A stretch of DNA of 64,000 nucleotides, taken from contig NZ_LODL01000035.1 in assembly GCF_001551835.1 (NCBI RefSeq), positions 422,093-486,092 on the forward strand. The letters run 5' to 3'. Positions 1 to 8,371 of the stretch are shown here, one piece after another (within the stretch, counting starts at the first letter, position 1; every line of letters starts with the position of its first letter). The position numbers and the translations under genes are program-made. Origin of the DNA: Dechloromonas denitrificans (GTDB lineage Bacteria; Pseudomonadota; Gammaproteobacteria; Burkholderiales; Rhodocyclaceae). The notes beneath the pieces are model-generated. The model was given only the letters and a program-made list of their open reading frames with translations, was not told the DNA's origin and ran no database searches.

Positions 1-32
1 TTCAGACAATTATTTTAAAAATTAGGGTCTGC

Positions 33-133
33 AAAAAGCTCTGAATTGCCTGTGGATGAAATCTGGACAATTTTCCCACAAACGACTAATACCCAGTTAG
101 CTCACATTCGCCTGACAAGTTGTGCACAGGCTT
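33..133. repeat. Left arm of a 101-bp inverted repeat with DnaA boxes
   Basis: This non-coding stretch downstream of dnaA holds DnaA-box-like 9-mers: TGTGGATGA (51-59, minus orientation), TTTCCCACA (72-80) and TTGTGCACA (120-128), with TTATCGACA just outside at 132-140. Its reverse complement aligns without gaps to 5568-5668, about 78 of 101 positions identical by hand count. The last 22 bases match perfectly and the box-rich first half matches at about 86%. It is probably part of the replication origin or a DnaA-binding control region. Confidence 0.8.
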
Positions 134-144
134 ATCGACAAGAC

Positions 145-1533
145 TCATCCCTTCAATACCTGCAGCAATACGTGCAGGTCGTGGTTCAGTTCGTTTTCCT
201 TGGTGCGCAGCGAATCGATGGTTTTGACGGCATGAATGACCGTGGTGTGATCACGGCCACCGAAGGCATCACCAATTTCCGGAAAACTGTGCGACGTCAC
301 TTCGCGGCATAGCCACATCGCGACCTGACGCGGCCGGGCAATGGCTCGCGTCCGCTTCTTGGAAAAGAGATCGGCAACCTTGATCTTGTAATAGTCGGCC
401 ACCGTTTTCTGGATGTTGTCCATGCCGACGTTGCGCACTGAACCGATCAGGTCCTTCAGGGCTTCCTTGGCCAGGTCGAGGGCGATGATCCGCCCGTGGA
501 AGGAGGAATAGGCCAGGACCTTCTTCAGCGCCCCTTCCAGTTCGCGAACATTCGAACGCAAATGTTTGGCAATGAAGAAAGCGACTTCGTCATCCAGTTG
601 CAGCCCTTCGGCCTCGGCCTTTTTTTTCAGAATGGCGACCCGCATTTCCAGTTCCGGCGGTTCGATCTGGACTGTCAGCCCCCAGTCGAAGCGGGTGACC
701 AGACGGTCGTCGAGGCCGTTGATGTCCTTCGGATAGGTATCGCAGGTGATGATGATCTGCTTGCGGGCTTCGATCAGCGCATTGAACAGGAAGAAGAACT
801 CTTCCTGCGAGCGGTTCTTGCCATTGAAGAACTGCACGTCGTCGAGCAGCAGGACATCCAGCGTCCGGTACATGCGCTTGAAGGTATCGAAGGATTTTTG
901 CTGATAGGCGCGCACGACGTCGGAGTAATAGTCTTCCGCATGCACGTAGCGGACGATCTTTTCCGGGTTTTCCTTGAGGATGGTGTTGCCGATCGCGTGA
1001 ATCAGGTGGGTCTTGCCGAGACCGGCGCCGCCATAGATAAACAGCGGGTTGTAGGCGCCCCCCGGATTGTTGGCGACCTGCACGGCAGCTGCCCGGGCCA
1101 GGTCGTTGGCCTTGCCGACGACCAGATTGTCGAAAGTGAACGACGAGAAGAGCCGGGATTTTTCGTAATTGCTGCCCTTGCCGCGTCCTTTCTCCACAGT
1201 ACCGCCCTGGGTCGCCGGTGTAGACGACGAAGCGGGGATGCCGGCCAGGATCGGGCGCGGTGCATCGGCGGAGGCGGCACTGACCTTGCTGCTGCCGATG
1301 ATCAGGTCGATGCTGATCGGCTCGGCAAAGAAGGTACGGCTATATTCTTCGATCCGGCCGAGATAGCGGTCGCGAATCCATTTCAGGATGAAGCTGTTCG
1401 GAGCGATCAGGCGCAGACCTTCCTGCGGCGTATTTTCACCTTCGAGCCGCAGTGGCTTGATCCAGGTATTGAATTGCTGCGCGGGCAATTCCTGCTCAAA
1501 ACGCAGTAGACAAGATTCCCAGAAACCAGCCAT
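145..1533 (-). CDS. dnaA: Chromosomal replication initiator protein DnaA
   Basis: DnaA is the AAA+ ATPase that binds 9-mer DnaA boxes and opens the origin. The 462-residue product has the usual four parts: an N-terminal DnaB/DiaA-interaction domain, a variable linker (about 80-125), the AAA+ core with Walker A GGAGLGKTH and Walker B LLLDDVQFF, and the C-terminal DNA-binding domain with the signature GGRDHTTV. Length is typical. It is transcribed away from rpmH; DnaA-box-like 9-mers lie both upstream and downstream, which suggests autoregulation. The usual downstream neighbour dnaN would lie outside the window. Confidence 0.98.
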   Translation of the reverse strand: MAGFWESCLLRFEQELPAQQFNTWIKPLRLEGENTPQEGLRLIAPNSFILKWIRDRYLGRIEEYSRTFFAEPISIDLIIGSSKVSAASADAPRPILAGIPASSSTPATQGGTVEKGRGKGSNYEKSRLFSSFTFDNLVVGKANDLARAAAVQVANNPGGAYNPLFIYGGAGLGKTHLIHAIGNTILKENPEKIVRYVHAEDYYSDVVRAYQQKSFDTFKRMYRTLDVLLLDDVQFFNGKNRSQEEFFFLFNALIEARKQIIITCDTYPKDINGLDDRLVTRFDWGLTVQIEPPELEMRVAILKKKAEAEGLQLDDEVAFFIAKHLRSNVRELEGALKKVLAYSSFHGRIIALDLAKEALKDLIGSVRNVGMDNIQKTVADYYKIKVADLFSKKRTRAIARPRQVAMWLCREVTSHSFPEIGDAFGGRDHTTVIHAVKTIDSLRTKENELNHDLHVLLQVLKG

Positions 1534-1600
1534 CGAAACCTACACTCCTTGCCGCATTGCCCAGGCGACCTGGATTGCGGTTTTAACTATATGATTTATT

Positions 1601-1639
1601 TGTTATTTTTATAACAAAATCGGCGGCCGATTGGCCGCC
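1601..1639 (-). promoter_or_regulatory. Paired hairpins in the dnaA leader region
   Basis: Two perfect inverted repeats sit upstream of dnaA. One is GGCGGCC-GATT-GGCCGCC at 1622-1639; the other is TGTTAT-TTTT-ATAACA at 1601-1616. Read on the dnaA strand, the GC stem is followed by GATTTTGTTAT, which resembles an intrinsic terminator or attenuator. Function is inferred only from the shape. Confidence 0.35.
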
Positions 1640-1662
1640 TTGGGAAGGCCGTATTCTACTCG

Positions 1663-1683
1663 TCATCCACACGGTTATCCACA
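1663..1683 (+). promoter_or_regulatory. DnaA boxes between dnaA and rpmH
   Basis: TCATCCACA (1663-1671) and a perfect TTATCCACA (1675-1683) lie in the divergent dnaA-rpmH spacer, next to the AT-rich stretch at 1580-1620. Consensus DnaA boxes here could serve origin function, dnaA autoregulation or both. Confidence 0.75.
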
Positions 1684-1703
1684 GCTTTGGCAAATAATTG
1701 ATC

Positions 1704-1733
1704 TTGACAAGACAAGTGAAAACACGGTGTAAT
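1704..1733 (+). promoter_or_regulatory. Sigma-70 promoter for rpmH-rnpA
   Basis: TTGACA (1704-1709) is followed after 18 bases by TGTAAT (1728-1733), 5 of 6 matches to the -10 consensus. It lies about 36 bases upstream of the rpmH start. A strong promoter is expected for this ribosomal-protein gene. Confidence 0.7.
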
Positions 1734-1769
1734 CACGTGTTTTTCTTAGCACATCAAGGGATTACCAAC

Positions 1770-1904
1770 ATGAAACGCACGTATCAACCGTCGGTCGTGC
1801 GCCGCAAGCGCACCCATGGCTTCCTGGTTCGTATGCGCACCAAGGGTGGCCGTGCAGTTATTGCTGCTCGCCGCGCCAAGGGTCGCAAACGTCTGGGCGT
1901 TTAA
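1770..1904 (+). CDS. rpmH: 50S ribosomal protein L34
   Basis: L34 is a small basic protein of the large ribosomal subunit. The 44-residue product begins [18 protein letters not shown] and ends GRKRLGV, matching the family along its whole length. The ATG at 1770 is preceded by a clear promoter. A longer in-frame upstream start would add non-homologous residues and was rejected. It is the first gene of the conserved rpmH-rnpA-yidD-yidC-mnmE block. Confidence 0.98.
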   Translation: MKRTYQPSVVRRKRTHGFLVRMRTKGGRAVIAARRAKGRKRLGV

Positions 1905-1921
1905 CCCGGACGTTCGGCGGG

Positions 1922-2290
1922 GTGGCACAAACCTTCGCCAGACGCTATCGCCTGACAAAAACGGATGAGTTCTCATCCGTTTTTGGTTTCAGGAAGGCGA
2001 TTCGCGGGAAATTGCTGATGCTGCATTATCAACCTCGGGCTGAAGGCTTTACGGAGCCGCGGCTCGGGTTGGTGGTCGGCAAAAAGCTGCTCAAAAAGGC
2101 AGTCGACCGCAACAGGGTCAAGCGCATCGTCCGCGAGCAGTTTCGCTGTCTGCGCGAGAGCCTGCCGGCCTGTGACCTGATCGTTCGTCTGGCAGTAAAA
2201 CCGTCATCACTTGACGGTAAACTGCTGGCCGGCGATTTTGTCGCCCTGCTGGACAGACTGCGTCGGCCAAAACCGAAGCGGGATGAATGA
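1922..2290 (+). CDS. rnpA: Ribonuclease P protein component
   Basis: This is the protein subunit of RNase P, which helps the catalytic RNA remove 5' leaders from tRNA precursors. The 122-residue basic protein starts with GTG, 17 bases after rpmH. It carries the family RNR signature ([15 protein letters not shown], about residues 59-73) and the N-terminal R-x-x-R-L-x-K start. Its stop overlaps the yidD start. GTG is preferred because no ATG occurs before the conserved N-terminus is lost. Confidence 0.96.
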   Translation: MAQTFARRYRLTKTDEFSSVFGFRKAIRGKLLMLHYQPRAEGFTEPRLGLVVGKKLLKKAVDRNRVKRIVREQFRCLRESLPACDLIVRLAVKPSSLDGKLLAGDFVALLDRLRRPKPKRDE

Positions 2291-2499
2291 TGAAACGCAT
2301 ATTGATCGGCCTGTTTCGCGTCTATCAATATGCGATCAGTCCCTTTTTGGGACGACGCTGCCGTTATTTTCCGAGTTGCTCGGAATATGCGGTGGAAGCA
2401 GTACAGAAACACGGTGCCATTAAAGGTGGCTGGCTCGGCGCCAAGCGCGTCTGCCGCTGTCACCCATGGCATCCCGGCGGGTACGATCCCGTACCCTGA
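2287..2499 (+). CDS. yidD: Membrane protein insertion efficiency factor YidD
   Basis: YidD is a small membrane-associated protein that assists YidC-dependent insertion. The 70-residue product has the family hallmarks: an N-terminal amphipathic helix ([16 protein letters not shown]), then C-R-x-x-P-S-C-S-x-Y and the C-terminal [15 protein letters not shown]. Two adjacent ATG codons (2287 and 2290) overlap the rnpA stop, so translation is probably coupled. Confidence 0.95.
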   Translation: MMKRILIGLFRVYQYAISPFLGRRCRYFPSCSEYAVEAVQKHGAIKGGWLGAKRVCRCHPWHPGGYDPVP

Positions 2500-2525
2500 A
2501 TCAAGAATATTTACGTAGGCCGTTC

Positions 2526-4175
2526 ATGGACACTCGACGCCTGATACTGGTTTTGATCTTCACGTTCTCCAGCTTCATGCTGTGGGAAAACTGGCAGAAG
2601 TACAACCAGCCGAAGCCGGCCGCCGATACCGTAGCCGCCACTCAGGCCGCCGGTGCTGCGCCCAAGCCTTCCACTACCCTGCAGCCTGGGGCCGCGCCCG
2701 GGACGCCCGTCGTTCCGGCTGGCGTTGCCGCCACGGCCGAAACCTTCACGATCAGCACCGACCTGCTGAAGGCCACCATTTCGCCACAAGGTGGCGACCT
2801 GGTCGGTCTCGAACTGCTCAAGTACAAAGAACACGACGACAAGGAAAAGACCTTCGTTCTGTTCGACGCCAAGCACCAGTACATGGCGCAAAGCGGCCTG
2901 ATCGGCGACGGCCTGCCCACCCACCGCTCGGTATTCAAGCGGGTTGCCGGGGCCACTACCCTGGCGGACGACGCCCAAGAACTGAAGGTTCGTCTGGAAG
3001 CTGAGGCGGCCAATGGCGTCAAGATCGCCAAGATCCTGACCTTCAAGCGCGGCTCCTATGTCATCGACGTCGCCTGGGAAATTACCAACGGCAGCGACAA
3101 GCCGCTGGCGCCGCATGCCTACTTCCAGTTGCAGCGTGACGATGTCGTCCCGGCCGGCGAAACCAAGATGGTATCGACCTTTACCGGTCCGGCCGTCTAT
3201 ACCGAAGCCAACAAGTATCAGAAGGTCGATTTCAGCAATATTGCCGATAACAAGGCGAAGTTTGCCAAGACGGCCGACAACGGTTGGCTGGCCATGGTCC
3301 AGCACTATTTTGTCTCGGCCTGGGTGCCGAAGGACAAGACGCCGCGCGAGTTCTACATGCGCAAGCTGGAAGGCAGCAATGCCTATCAGGCCGGCCTGAT
3401 CGTTCCGGTCAGCGAAATCGCGCCCGGTGCCAAGTCGGAAACCTCGGTCACGCTGTATGCCGGTCCGCAGGAACAGGCCGCGCTGAAGCAGATCGCGCCC
3501 GGTCTCGACCTGGTCGTCGATTATGGCTGGCTAACCGTTGTTGCCGCCCCGATTTTCTGGGCGCTGCAGGCGATTCACAGCCTGGTCGGCAACTGGGGCT
3601 GGGCCATCGTTGTCCTGACCATCATCCTGAAGGCGATCTTCTTCCCGCTCTCCGCTGCTTCCTACAAGTCGATGGCCAAGATGCGCGTCCTGACGCCGCG
3701 CCTGGCACAACTGAAGGAACGCTACGGCGACGACAAGCAGCGTCTGAATCAGGAAATGATGAAGATGTACCAGACCGAAAAGGTCAATCCGCTTGGCGGC
3801 TGCCTGCCGATCGTGGTCCAGATTCCGGTCTTCATCGCCCTCTACTGGGTGCTGCTGGGTGCCGTCGAAATGCGCGATGCACCGTGGATCCTGTGGATCA
3901 AGGATTTGGCTTCGGCTGACCCGTACTACATCCTGCCGGTGCTGATGATCATTTCGATGTTCATCCAGACCAAGCTCAACCCGACGCCGCCGGACCCGAT
4001 CCAGGCCAAGGTCATGATGCTGATGCCGCTGATCTTCGGTGTGATGTTCCTGTGGTTCCCTGCTGGTCTGGTGCTGTACTGGGTGGTCAACAACGTACTG
4101 TCCATCGCCCAGCAGTGGCATATCACCCGGGCGATTGATGCCGGTAGCAAGGCTGCCAACGACGCCAAGGCCTAA
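2526..4175 (+). CDS. yidC: Membrane protein insertase YidC
   Basis: YidC inserts inner-membrane proteins alone or together with SecYEG. The 549-residue product begins with a signal-anchor helix (MDTRRLILVLIFTF). A large periplasmic domain (about 60-330) follows an Ala/Pro-rich linker, and the conserved five-helix insertase core (about 340-535) carries the GGCLPIVVQIPVFIALYW segment. The ATG at 2526 is chosen because it begins the anchor helix; upstream in-frame codons belong to the yidD region. mnmE follows 3 bases after the stop. Confidence 0.97.
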   Translation: MDTRRLILVLIFTFSSFMLWENWQKYNQPKPAADTVAATQAAGAAPKPSTTLQPGAAPGTPVVPAGVAATAETFTISTDLLKATISPQGGDLVGLELLKYKEHDDKEKTFVLFDAKHQYMAQSGLIGDGLPTHRSVFKRVAGATTLADDAQELKVRLEAEAANGVKIAKILTFKRGSYVIDVAWEITNGSDKPLAPHAYFQLQRDDVVPAGETKMVSTFTGPAVYTEANKYQKVDFSNIADNKAKFAKTADNGWLAMVQHYFVSAWVPKDKTPREFYMRKLEGSNAYQAGLIVPVSEIAPGAKSETSVTLYAGPQEQAALKQIAPGLDLVVDYGWLTVVAAPIFWALQAIHSLVGNWGWAIVVLTIILKAIFFPLSAASYKSMAKMRVLTPRLAQLKERYGDDKQRLNQEMMKMYQTEKVNPLGGCLPIVVQIPVFIALYWVLLGAVEMRDAPWILWIKDLASADPYYILPVLMIISMFIQTKLNPTPPDPIQAKVMMLMPLIFGVMFLWFPAGLVLYWVVNNVLSIAQQWHITRAIDAGSKAANDAKA

Positions 4176-4178
4176 AGT

Positions 4179-5525
4179 GTGAAGTCCGACACCATCGCTG
4201 CCATCGCCACGGCCCCTGGCCGTGGTGGTGTCGGCGTTATCCGCATCTCGGGCAGCAATTTGCTGCCCTTTGCTTTTGCGCTGACCGGCAAGACGCCGAA
4301 GCCGCGTTACGCCACCCTGGCCGATTTCAAGGCGGGCGATGGCACGGCGATCGACAGCGGCTTGCTGCTCTACTTCCCCGATCCGCATTCCTTCACCGGC
4401 GAAGATGTGCTCGAACTGCAGGGCCATGGCGGCCCCGTCGTCATGCAGATGCTGCTCGCCCGCTGTCTTGATCTCGGCGCCCGCCTCGCCGAACCCGGCG
4501 AATTCAGCCGCCGCGCCTTCCTGAATGGCAAACTCGATCTGGCCCAGGCCGAAGCCGTCGCCGATCTGATCGATGCCGCGACAACCAGTGCTGCCCGCTC
4601 GGCGGTGCGTTCGCTGCAGGGCGAGTTCTCCAAGGCCATCCACGGCCTGACCGACGAACTGATCAACCTGCGCATGCTGGTTGAAGCGACCCTCGACTTT
4701 CCCGAAGAAGACATCGATTTCCTCAAGGCGGCCAATGCCTTCGGCCGCCTGGAAAACCTGCAGATCCGGCTGGCCGAGGTCTTCGACCGGGCCGGTCAGG
4801 GCAAGCTGCTACAAGCGGGCCTGCACGTCGTTCTGGCGGGGCAGCCCAATGTCGGCAAATCCTCCCTGCTCAACCGGCTGGCTGGCGACGATCTGGCCAT
4901 CGTGACGCCGATCGCCGGTACGACGCGCGATGCCCTACGGTCGACCATCCAGATTGAGGGAATTCCGCTACATATCATCGATACCGCCGGTCTTCGGGAA
5001 ACCGAGGACGAGGTCGAGAAAATAGGTATCGAGCGCAGCTGGCGTGAAATCGAACGCTCCGACGTCGTTCTGCTGCTGGTCGATGCCCGCAGCGGCGTCA
5101 GCGCTGCCGACCGCGAAATCCTCGACCGGCTGCCGGAACGCCTGCAGCGCATCACCGTTTATAACAAGATCGACCTTTCCGGCGCCCAGGCCGAACGCCA
5201 CGACGAAGCGGAAACTACCGCCATCGCGCTGTCAGCCCGTTCCGGCGATGGCATCGAATTGCTGCGCCAGGAGCTGCTGCGCATCGCCGGCTGGCATCAG
5301 ACAGAAGATGTCTTCATTGCCCGCGAGCGCCACCTGCGGGCGCTGGCGATGGCCCAGGAGCATATCGCGGCAGCCCGCAGCGTTGTCGAAAGCGCCCTGC
5401 CCGCCCTGGAACTGTTTGCCGAAGAACTCCGTCTAGCCCAGCATGCCTTGGGTGAAATCACCGGCGAATTCACCGCCGACGACCTTCTGGGCGTGATTTT
5501 CAGCCGTTTTTGCATCGGCAAGTAA
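4179..5525 (+). CDS. mnmE: tRNA modification GTPase MnmE (TrmE)
   Basis: With MnmG, MnmE forms the (carboxymethyl)aminomethyl modification on wobble uridine 34 of certain tRNAs. The 448-residue protein has the N-terminal folate-binding domain ([20 protein letters not shown] region), a G domain with Walker [10 protein letters not shown] and switch GTTRD, and the C-terminal FCIGK motif with the catalytic cysteine. It starts with GTG, 3 bases after yidC. mnmG, a common neighbour near origins, is not next to it here. Confidence 0.97.
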   Translation: MKSDTIAAIATAPGRGGVGVIRISGSNLLPFAFALTGKTPKPRYATLADFKAGDGTAIDSGLLLYFPDPHSFTGEDVLELQGHGGPVVMQMLLARCLDLGARLAEPGEFSRRAFLNGKLDLAQAEAVADLIDAATTSAARSAVRSLQGEFSKAIHGLTDELINLRMLVEATLDFPEEDIDFLKAANAFGRLENLQIRLAEVFDRAGQGKLLQAGLHVVLAGQPNVGKSSLLNRLAGDDLAIVTPIAGTTRDALRSTIQIEGIPLHIIDTAGLRETEDEVEKIGIERSWREIERSDVVLLLVDARSGVSAADREILDRLPERLQRITVYNKIDLSGAQAERHDEAETTAIALSARSGDGIELLRQELLRIAGWHQTEDVFIARERHLRALAMAQEHIAAARSVVESALPALELFAEELRLAQHALGEITGEFTADDLLGVIFSRFCIGK

Positions 5526-5561
5526 GCCCTTCCGCTGGTCCACAAAGCCCGTATTCCGTCG

Positions 5562-5790
5562 CCTTGAAAGCCTGTGCACAACTTGTCAGTGCTTTGGGGG
5601 TTAATGCGAGCTTTGTGGATTGTGGAAAAATTGTCCACATTTCATCCACAGCTGATTCAGAGCTTTCTGAAGAGCCTGATTTTGATTTCAAGTTGCTGAA
5701 AATAAATTGAATATTTGACTTATCCACAGAACAGTTCCTGAGATAGTCTTCGTAGACTGTTTTTATATAGTTCTTATTAAAGAACAAAGG
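5562..5790. other. DnaA-box cluster and AT-rich region, candidate oriC element
   Basis: The 328-base gap between mnmE and the next gene holds five DnaA-box-like 9-mers: TGTGCACAA (5573-5581), TGTGGAAAA (5621-5629), TTGTCCACA (5631-5639), TCATCCACA (5642-5650) and a perfect TTATCCACA (5720-5728). An AT-rich stretch (about 5690-5785) contains GTTCTT-ATTA-AAGAAC (5770-5785). Five boxes next to AT-rich DNA make this the most oriC-like segment in the window, but the dnaA-rpmH gap is also a candidate. Confidence 0.65.
5568..5668. repeat. Right arm of the 101-bp inverted repeat
   Basis: This is the reverse-complement partner of 33-133, equal in length and about 77% identical without gaps. Conservation is concentrated in the DnaA-box-like segments, while the 30 bases in the middle have diverged. 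The arms flank the entire dnaA-rpmH-rnpA-yidD-yidC-mnmE block. Confidence 0.8.
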
Positions 5791-5853
5791 CAGCGACTTT
5801 CCGATCCTTGAAAGCCTGTCTTTCCCAGCAACTCATTTTCTTGCAGGCAAAAA

Positions 5854-6630
5854 GTGGAATTTTTGGAAAGCGGATTGCTGGCCCTGGTTCTAGCGGCATT
5901 TCTGGCCGGGGCAATCGATGCGGTGGTCGGTGGGGGTGGCCTGATCCAGATTCCGGCCTTGTTTGCCGTGCATCCGGGCGAATCGGCGGCAACCCTGTTC
6001 GGCACCAACAAGTGCGCCAGCGTAGTGGGCACGGCCAATGCCACCTGGCGCTACGCGTTGCGGGTCAAAATGCCGTGGCGAACCATCCTGCCGGCCGCCA
6101 TCGCCGCCTTTGCCTTTTCCTATCTCGGTGCGGCGGCCGTCGCCTGGTTGCCAAAGGACGCCATCCGGCCGCTAATCCTGCTGCTGTTGATTCTTGCGGC
6201 GGTGTACACACTGAAACGTAAGGATTTCGGTCAGTTGCACCGGCCGGCCCATGCCGGACCGCAGGAACTAATCTATGCCGTGCTGCTGGGTGGCGTCATC
6301 GGCTTCTACGACGGCTTTTTCGGGCCGGGGACCGGAAGTTTCCTGATCTTCCTGTTCGTCCGCTTTTTCGGCTTCGATTTCCTGCATGCCTCGGCTGGCG
6401 CGAAAGTGGTCAATGTGGCGACCAATCTGGCCGCCCTCGCCTACTTCATGCCGAACGGCTATGTCCTGCCCGTTCTCGCACTGACCATGGCGGTGGCCAA
6501 TGTCAGCGGCTCGATGGCCGGCACCTGGCTGGCGCTGAAGCATGGCAGCGGTTTCGTCCGCCAAGTCTTCCTGGTCGTGGTCGGGGTCCTGATCGTCAAA
6601 TTCGCTTGGGATACCTTTAGGCTTTTGTAA
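5854..6630 (+). CDS. TSUP-family (TauE/SafE-type) membrane transporter
   Basis: The family moves sulfite, sulfonates or other small organosulfur anions across the inner membrane, but the substrate cannot be told from sequence. The 258-residue product has about eight hydrophobic segments. The two repeat signatures are visible: an N-terminal GAIDAVVGGGG followed by GTNKCAS, and a second-half GFYDGFFGPGTGSF. The start is GTG at 5854 with only a weak ribosome-binding site. It is a single gene downstream of the origin-like region. Confidence 0.85.
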   Translation: MEFLESGLLALVLAAFLAGAIDAVVGGGGLIQIPALFAVHPGESAATLFGTNKCASVVGTANATWRYALRVKMPWRTILPAAIAAFAFSYLGAAAVAWLPKDAIRPLILLLLILAAVYTLKRKDFGQLHRPAHAGPQELIYAVLLGGVIGFYDGFFGPGTGSFLIFLFVRFFGFDFLHASAGAKVVNVATNLAALAYFMPNGYVLPVLALTMAVANVSGSMAGTWLALKHGSGFVRQVFLVVVGVLIVKFAWDTFRLL

Positions 6631-6701
6631 TTCTTTTTCCTGAACCGATGCCAGGAAACTATTTCTAATAAAATTCAGTCACTTCGTTCGGGGAAGAATT
6701 C

Positions 6702-8348
6702 ATGCGCATCACACTCGTTCATCCTGCCGGTTTCAATTTTGTCCCCGGCCAGCCGGATTTTTCGGTGCTGGCCAACCGGATGGCGCCAATCGGCATCATG
6801 CAACTGGCGTCCTGGCTGGAGAAGTTTGGCCATAGCGTGCAACTGCACGACTGTCTCGGCCCTTATGCGCCGCCGACCATCGCCGAAAATGCCGAAATCG
6901 TGCTCGCCACCGAGCCGGAGATGGTCGGTTTTTCGGCGACGACTTCCGGCTTCATGGATGCGTTCGAGATTGCCGCCTACATTCGCCAGCGGCGGCCGGA
7001 GATCAAGATCACTTTCGGCAACGTTCATGTCTCGTCGATCGGGGCGCCGATCCTCGAACAGTTCCCGGAGATCGATTATCTGGTGATCGGCGAAGGCGAA
7101 GGGGCATTCCTTGATCTGGCCGACGGCAAGCCGCTGAAAGAAATCGGCAACCTGATCTACCGTGACGAGACTGGCAAGATCCGCATCAACCCCCGCCGCG
7201 ACCGCATTCTCGATCTCGACGAACTGCCCTTCCCGGCCTACGAAAAACTGGCCGGTTTTCCGCATGCTTACCATCTGCCGCTGTTCGCCTACGAAAAGCG
7301 CCACGGGGCGACGATGATCACCTCACGCGGCTGCCCCTATACCTGTTCCTTCTGCGACCGGACGGTGTTCGAGCGGTTGTACAAGACCAACTCGGCGCAA
7401 TACACCTACGACCACATGAAGTACCTGCGGGATAACTTCGGGGTCTATCACATCAACATGTACGACGATCTGTTCACCGCCAAGAAGCAGCGGGTGATGG
7501 ATCTGTGCCAACTGTTGATCGACAAGCCGCTCGGCATCCAGTGGAACTGTGCGATCCGTACCGGCCATACCTCGGACGAAATGCTCGCCAAGCTGAAACA
7601 GGCCGGCGTGCTGATGGTCTCGATGGGCATCGAATCGGCCGATCCGGGGATGATGGAACGCCACAAGGCCGGCGTCACGCTCGATGCGGTGCGCGATACG
7701 GTGCGCCAGATCCACGCTGCCGGGATGCGCGCCAAGGGCCTGTTCATTTTCGGCATGCCCGGCGAAACACCGGAAACCGTCAAGGTGACCAGCGATTTCA
7801 TCCTGTCGCTCGAACTCGATGAAATGAACATGACCAAGTTCAGCCCGCTGCATGGCGCGCCGATCTGGGATGAATGCGTTTCCGGGGTGTCCGGCGAGAT
7901 GATCGAAGACTGGCGACTGATGAACTGCCTGAATTTCGTCTTCCTGCCGCACGGCTTCAAGTCGCGCGAGGAAATGGACGCGCTATACAACTGGCACGTC
8001 AAGCGCTTCTACAACAGCAAGGGCTATCACCGCCGCTTCGCCAAGCGCCTGTGGGCGCACCGCTGGAGCCTGTGGCATGTCCTCAAGCACTTGCCGGAAA
8101 CCATTGCCGCGGCCCGCTACTTCAGCGCCAACAAGGAGCAGTTGGAAAAGGCCAAGCGCGAATTCACGCTGCACCCGCGTCAGCCGGTCGGCCTGCAGCC
8201 TTTCCTCAGCCCGGAGTTGCAGGTCGATAACATTGTGTCGATGTCGCCGATCAAGCTCTCCCGCCGCGAAGTGATGAAAACGGTGCTGTCGGCCGTCGAG
8301 GAGGGATCCGCCTGTTGTACGCCGCCGGAATTGCAGGCAGCGGTATAA
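6702..8348 (+). CDS. B12-binding-type radical SAM protein
   Basis: A 548-residue protein with an N-terminal cobalamin-binding-like Rossmann domain (about 1-150) and a radical SAM core. The CxxxCxxC cluster motif is C211-P-Y-T-C215-S-F-C218. Related families perform methylations or rearrangements in natural-product and lipid pathways; the substrate here is unknown. A good ribosome-binding site (GGGGAAGA) precedes the ATG. It is followed by a lipoprotein, a halogenase-like flavoenzyme and a chorismatase, so it may tailor the aryl polyene or its anchor; that is inference from position only. Confidence 0.85.
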   Translation: MRITLVHPAGFNFVPGQPDFSVLANRMAPIGIMQLASWLEKFGHSVQLHDCLGPYAPPTIAENAEIVLATEPEMVGFSATTSGFMDAFEIAAYIRQRRPEIKITFGNVHVSSIGAPILEQFPEIDYLVIGEGEGAFLDLADGKPLKEIGNLIYRDETGKIRINPRRDRILDLDELPFPAYEKLAGFPHAYHLPLFAYEKRHGATMITSRGCPYTCSFCDRTVFERLYKTNSAQYTYDHMKYLRDNFGVYHINMYDDLFTAKKQRVMDLCQLLIDKPLGIQWNCAIRTGHTSDEMLAKLKQAGVLMVSMGIESADPGMMERHKAGVTLDAVRDTVRQIHAAGMRAKGLFIFGMPGETPETVKVTSDFILSLELDEMNMTKFSPLHGAPIWDECVSGVSGEMIEDWRLMNCLNFVFLPHGFKSREEMDALYNWHVKRFYNSKGYHRRFAKRLWAHRWSLWHVLKHLPETIAAARYFSANKEQLEKAKREFTLHPRQPVGLQPFLSPELQVDNIVSMSPIKLSRREVMKTVLSAVEEGSACCTPPELQAAV

Positions 8349-8371
8349 TTTCGGCCCCGGGGGGTTTCAAA

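Noticed and set aside
496..1509. Long open frame antisense to dnaA
   Set aside because: A high-GC shadow of the dnaA codon pattern with no domain or ribosome-binding site.
1728..1745. CACGTG near the rpmH promoter as a third parS site
   Set aside because: Flanking bases do not match the parS arms; only the central hexamer agrees.
5745..5765. AGTCT-TCGT-AGACT followed by a T-run as a terminator after mnmE
   Set aside because: The stem is only 5 bp and lies within the AT-rich origin-like region; not convincing as a terminator.
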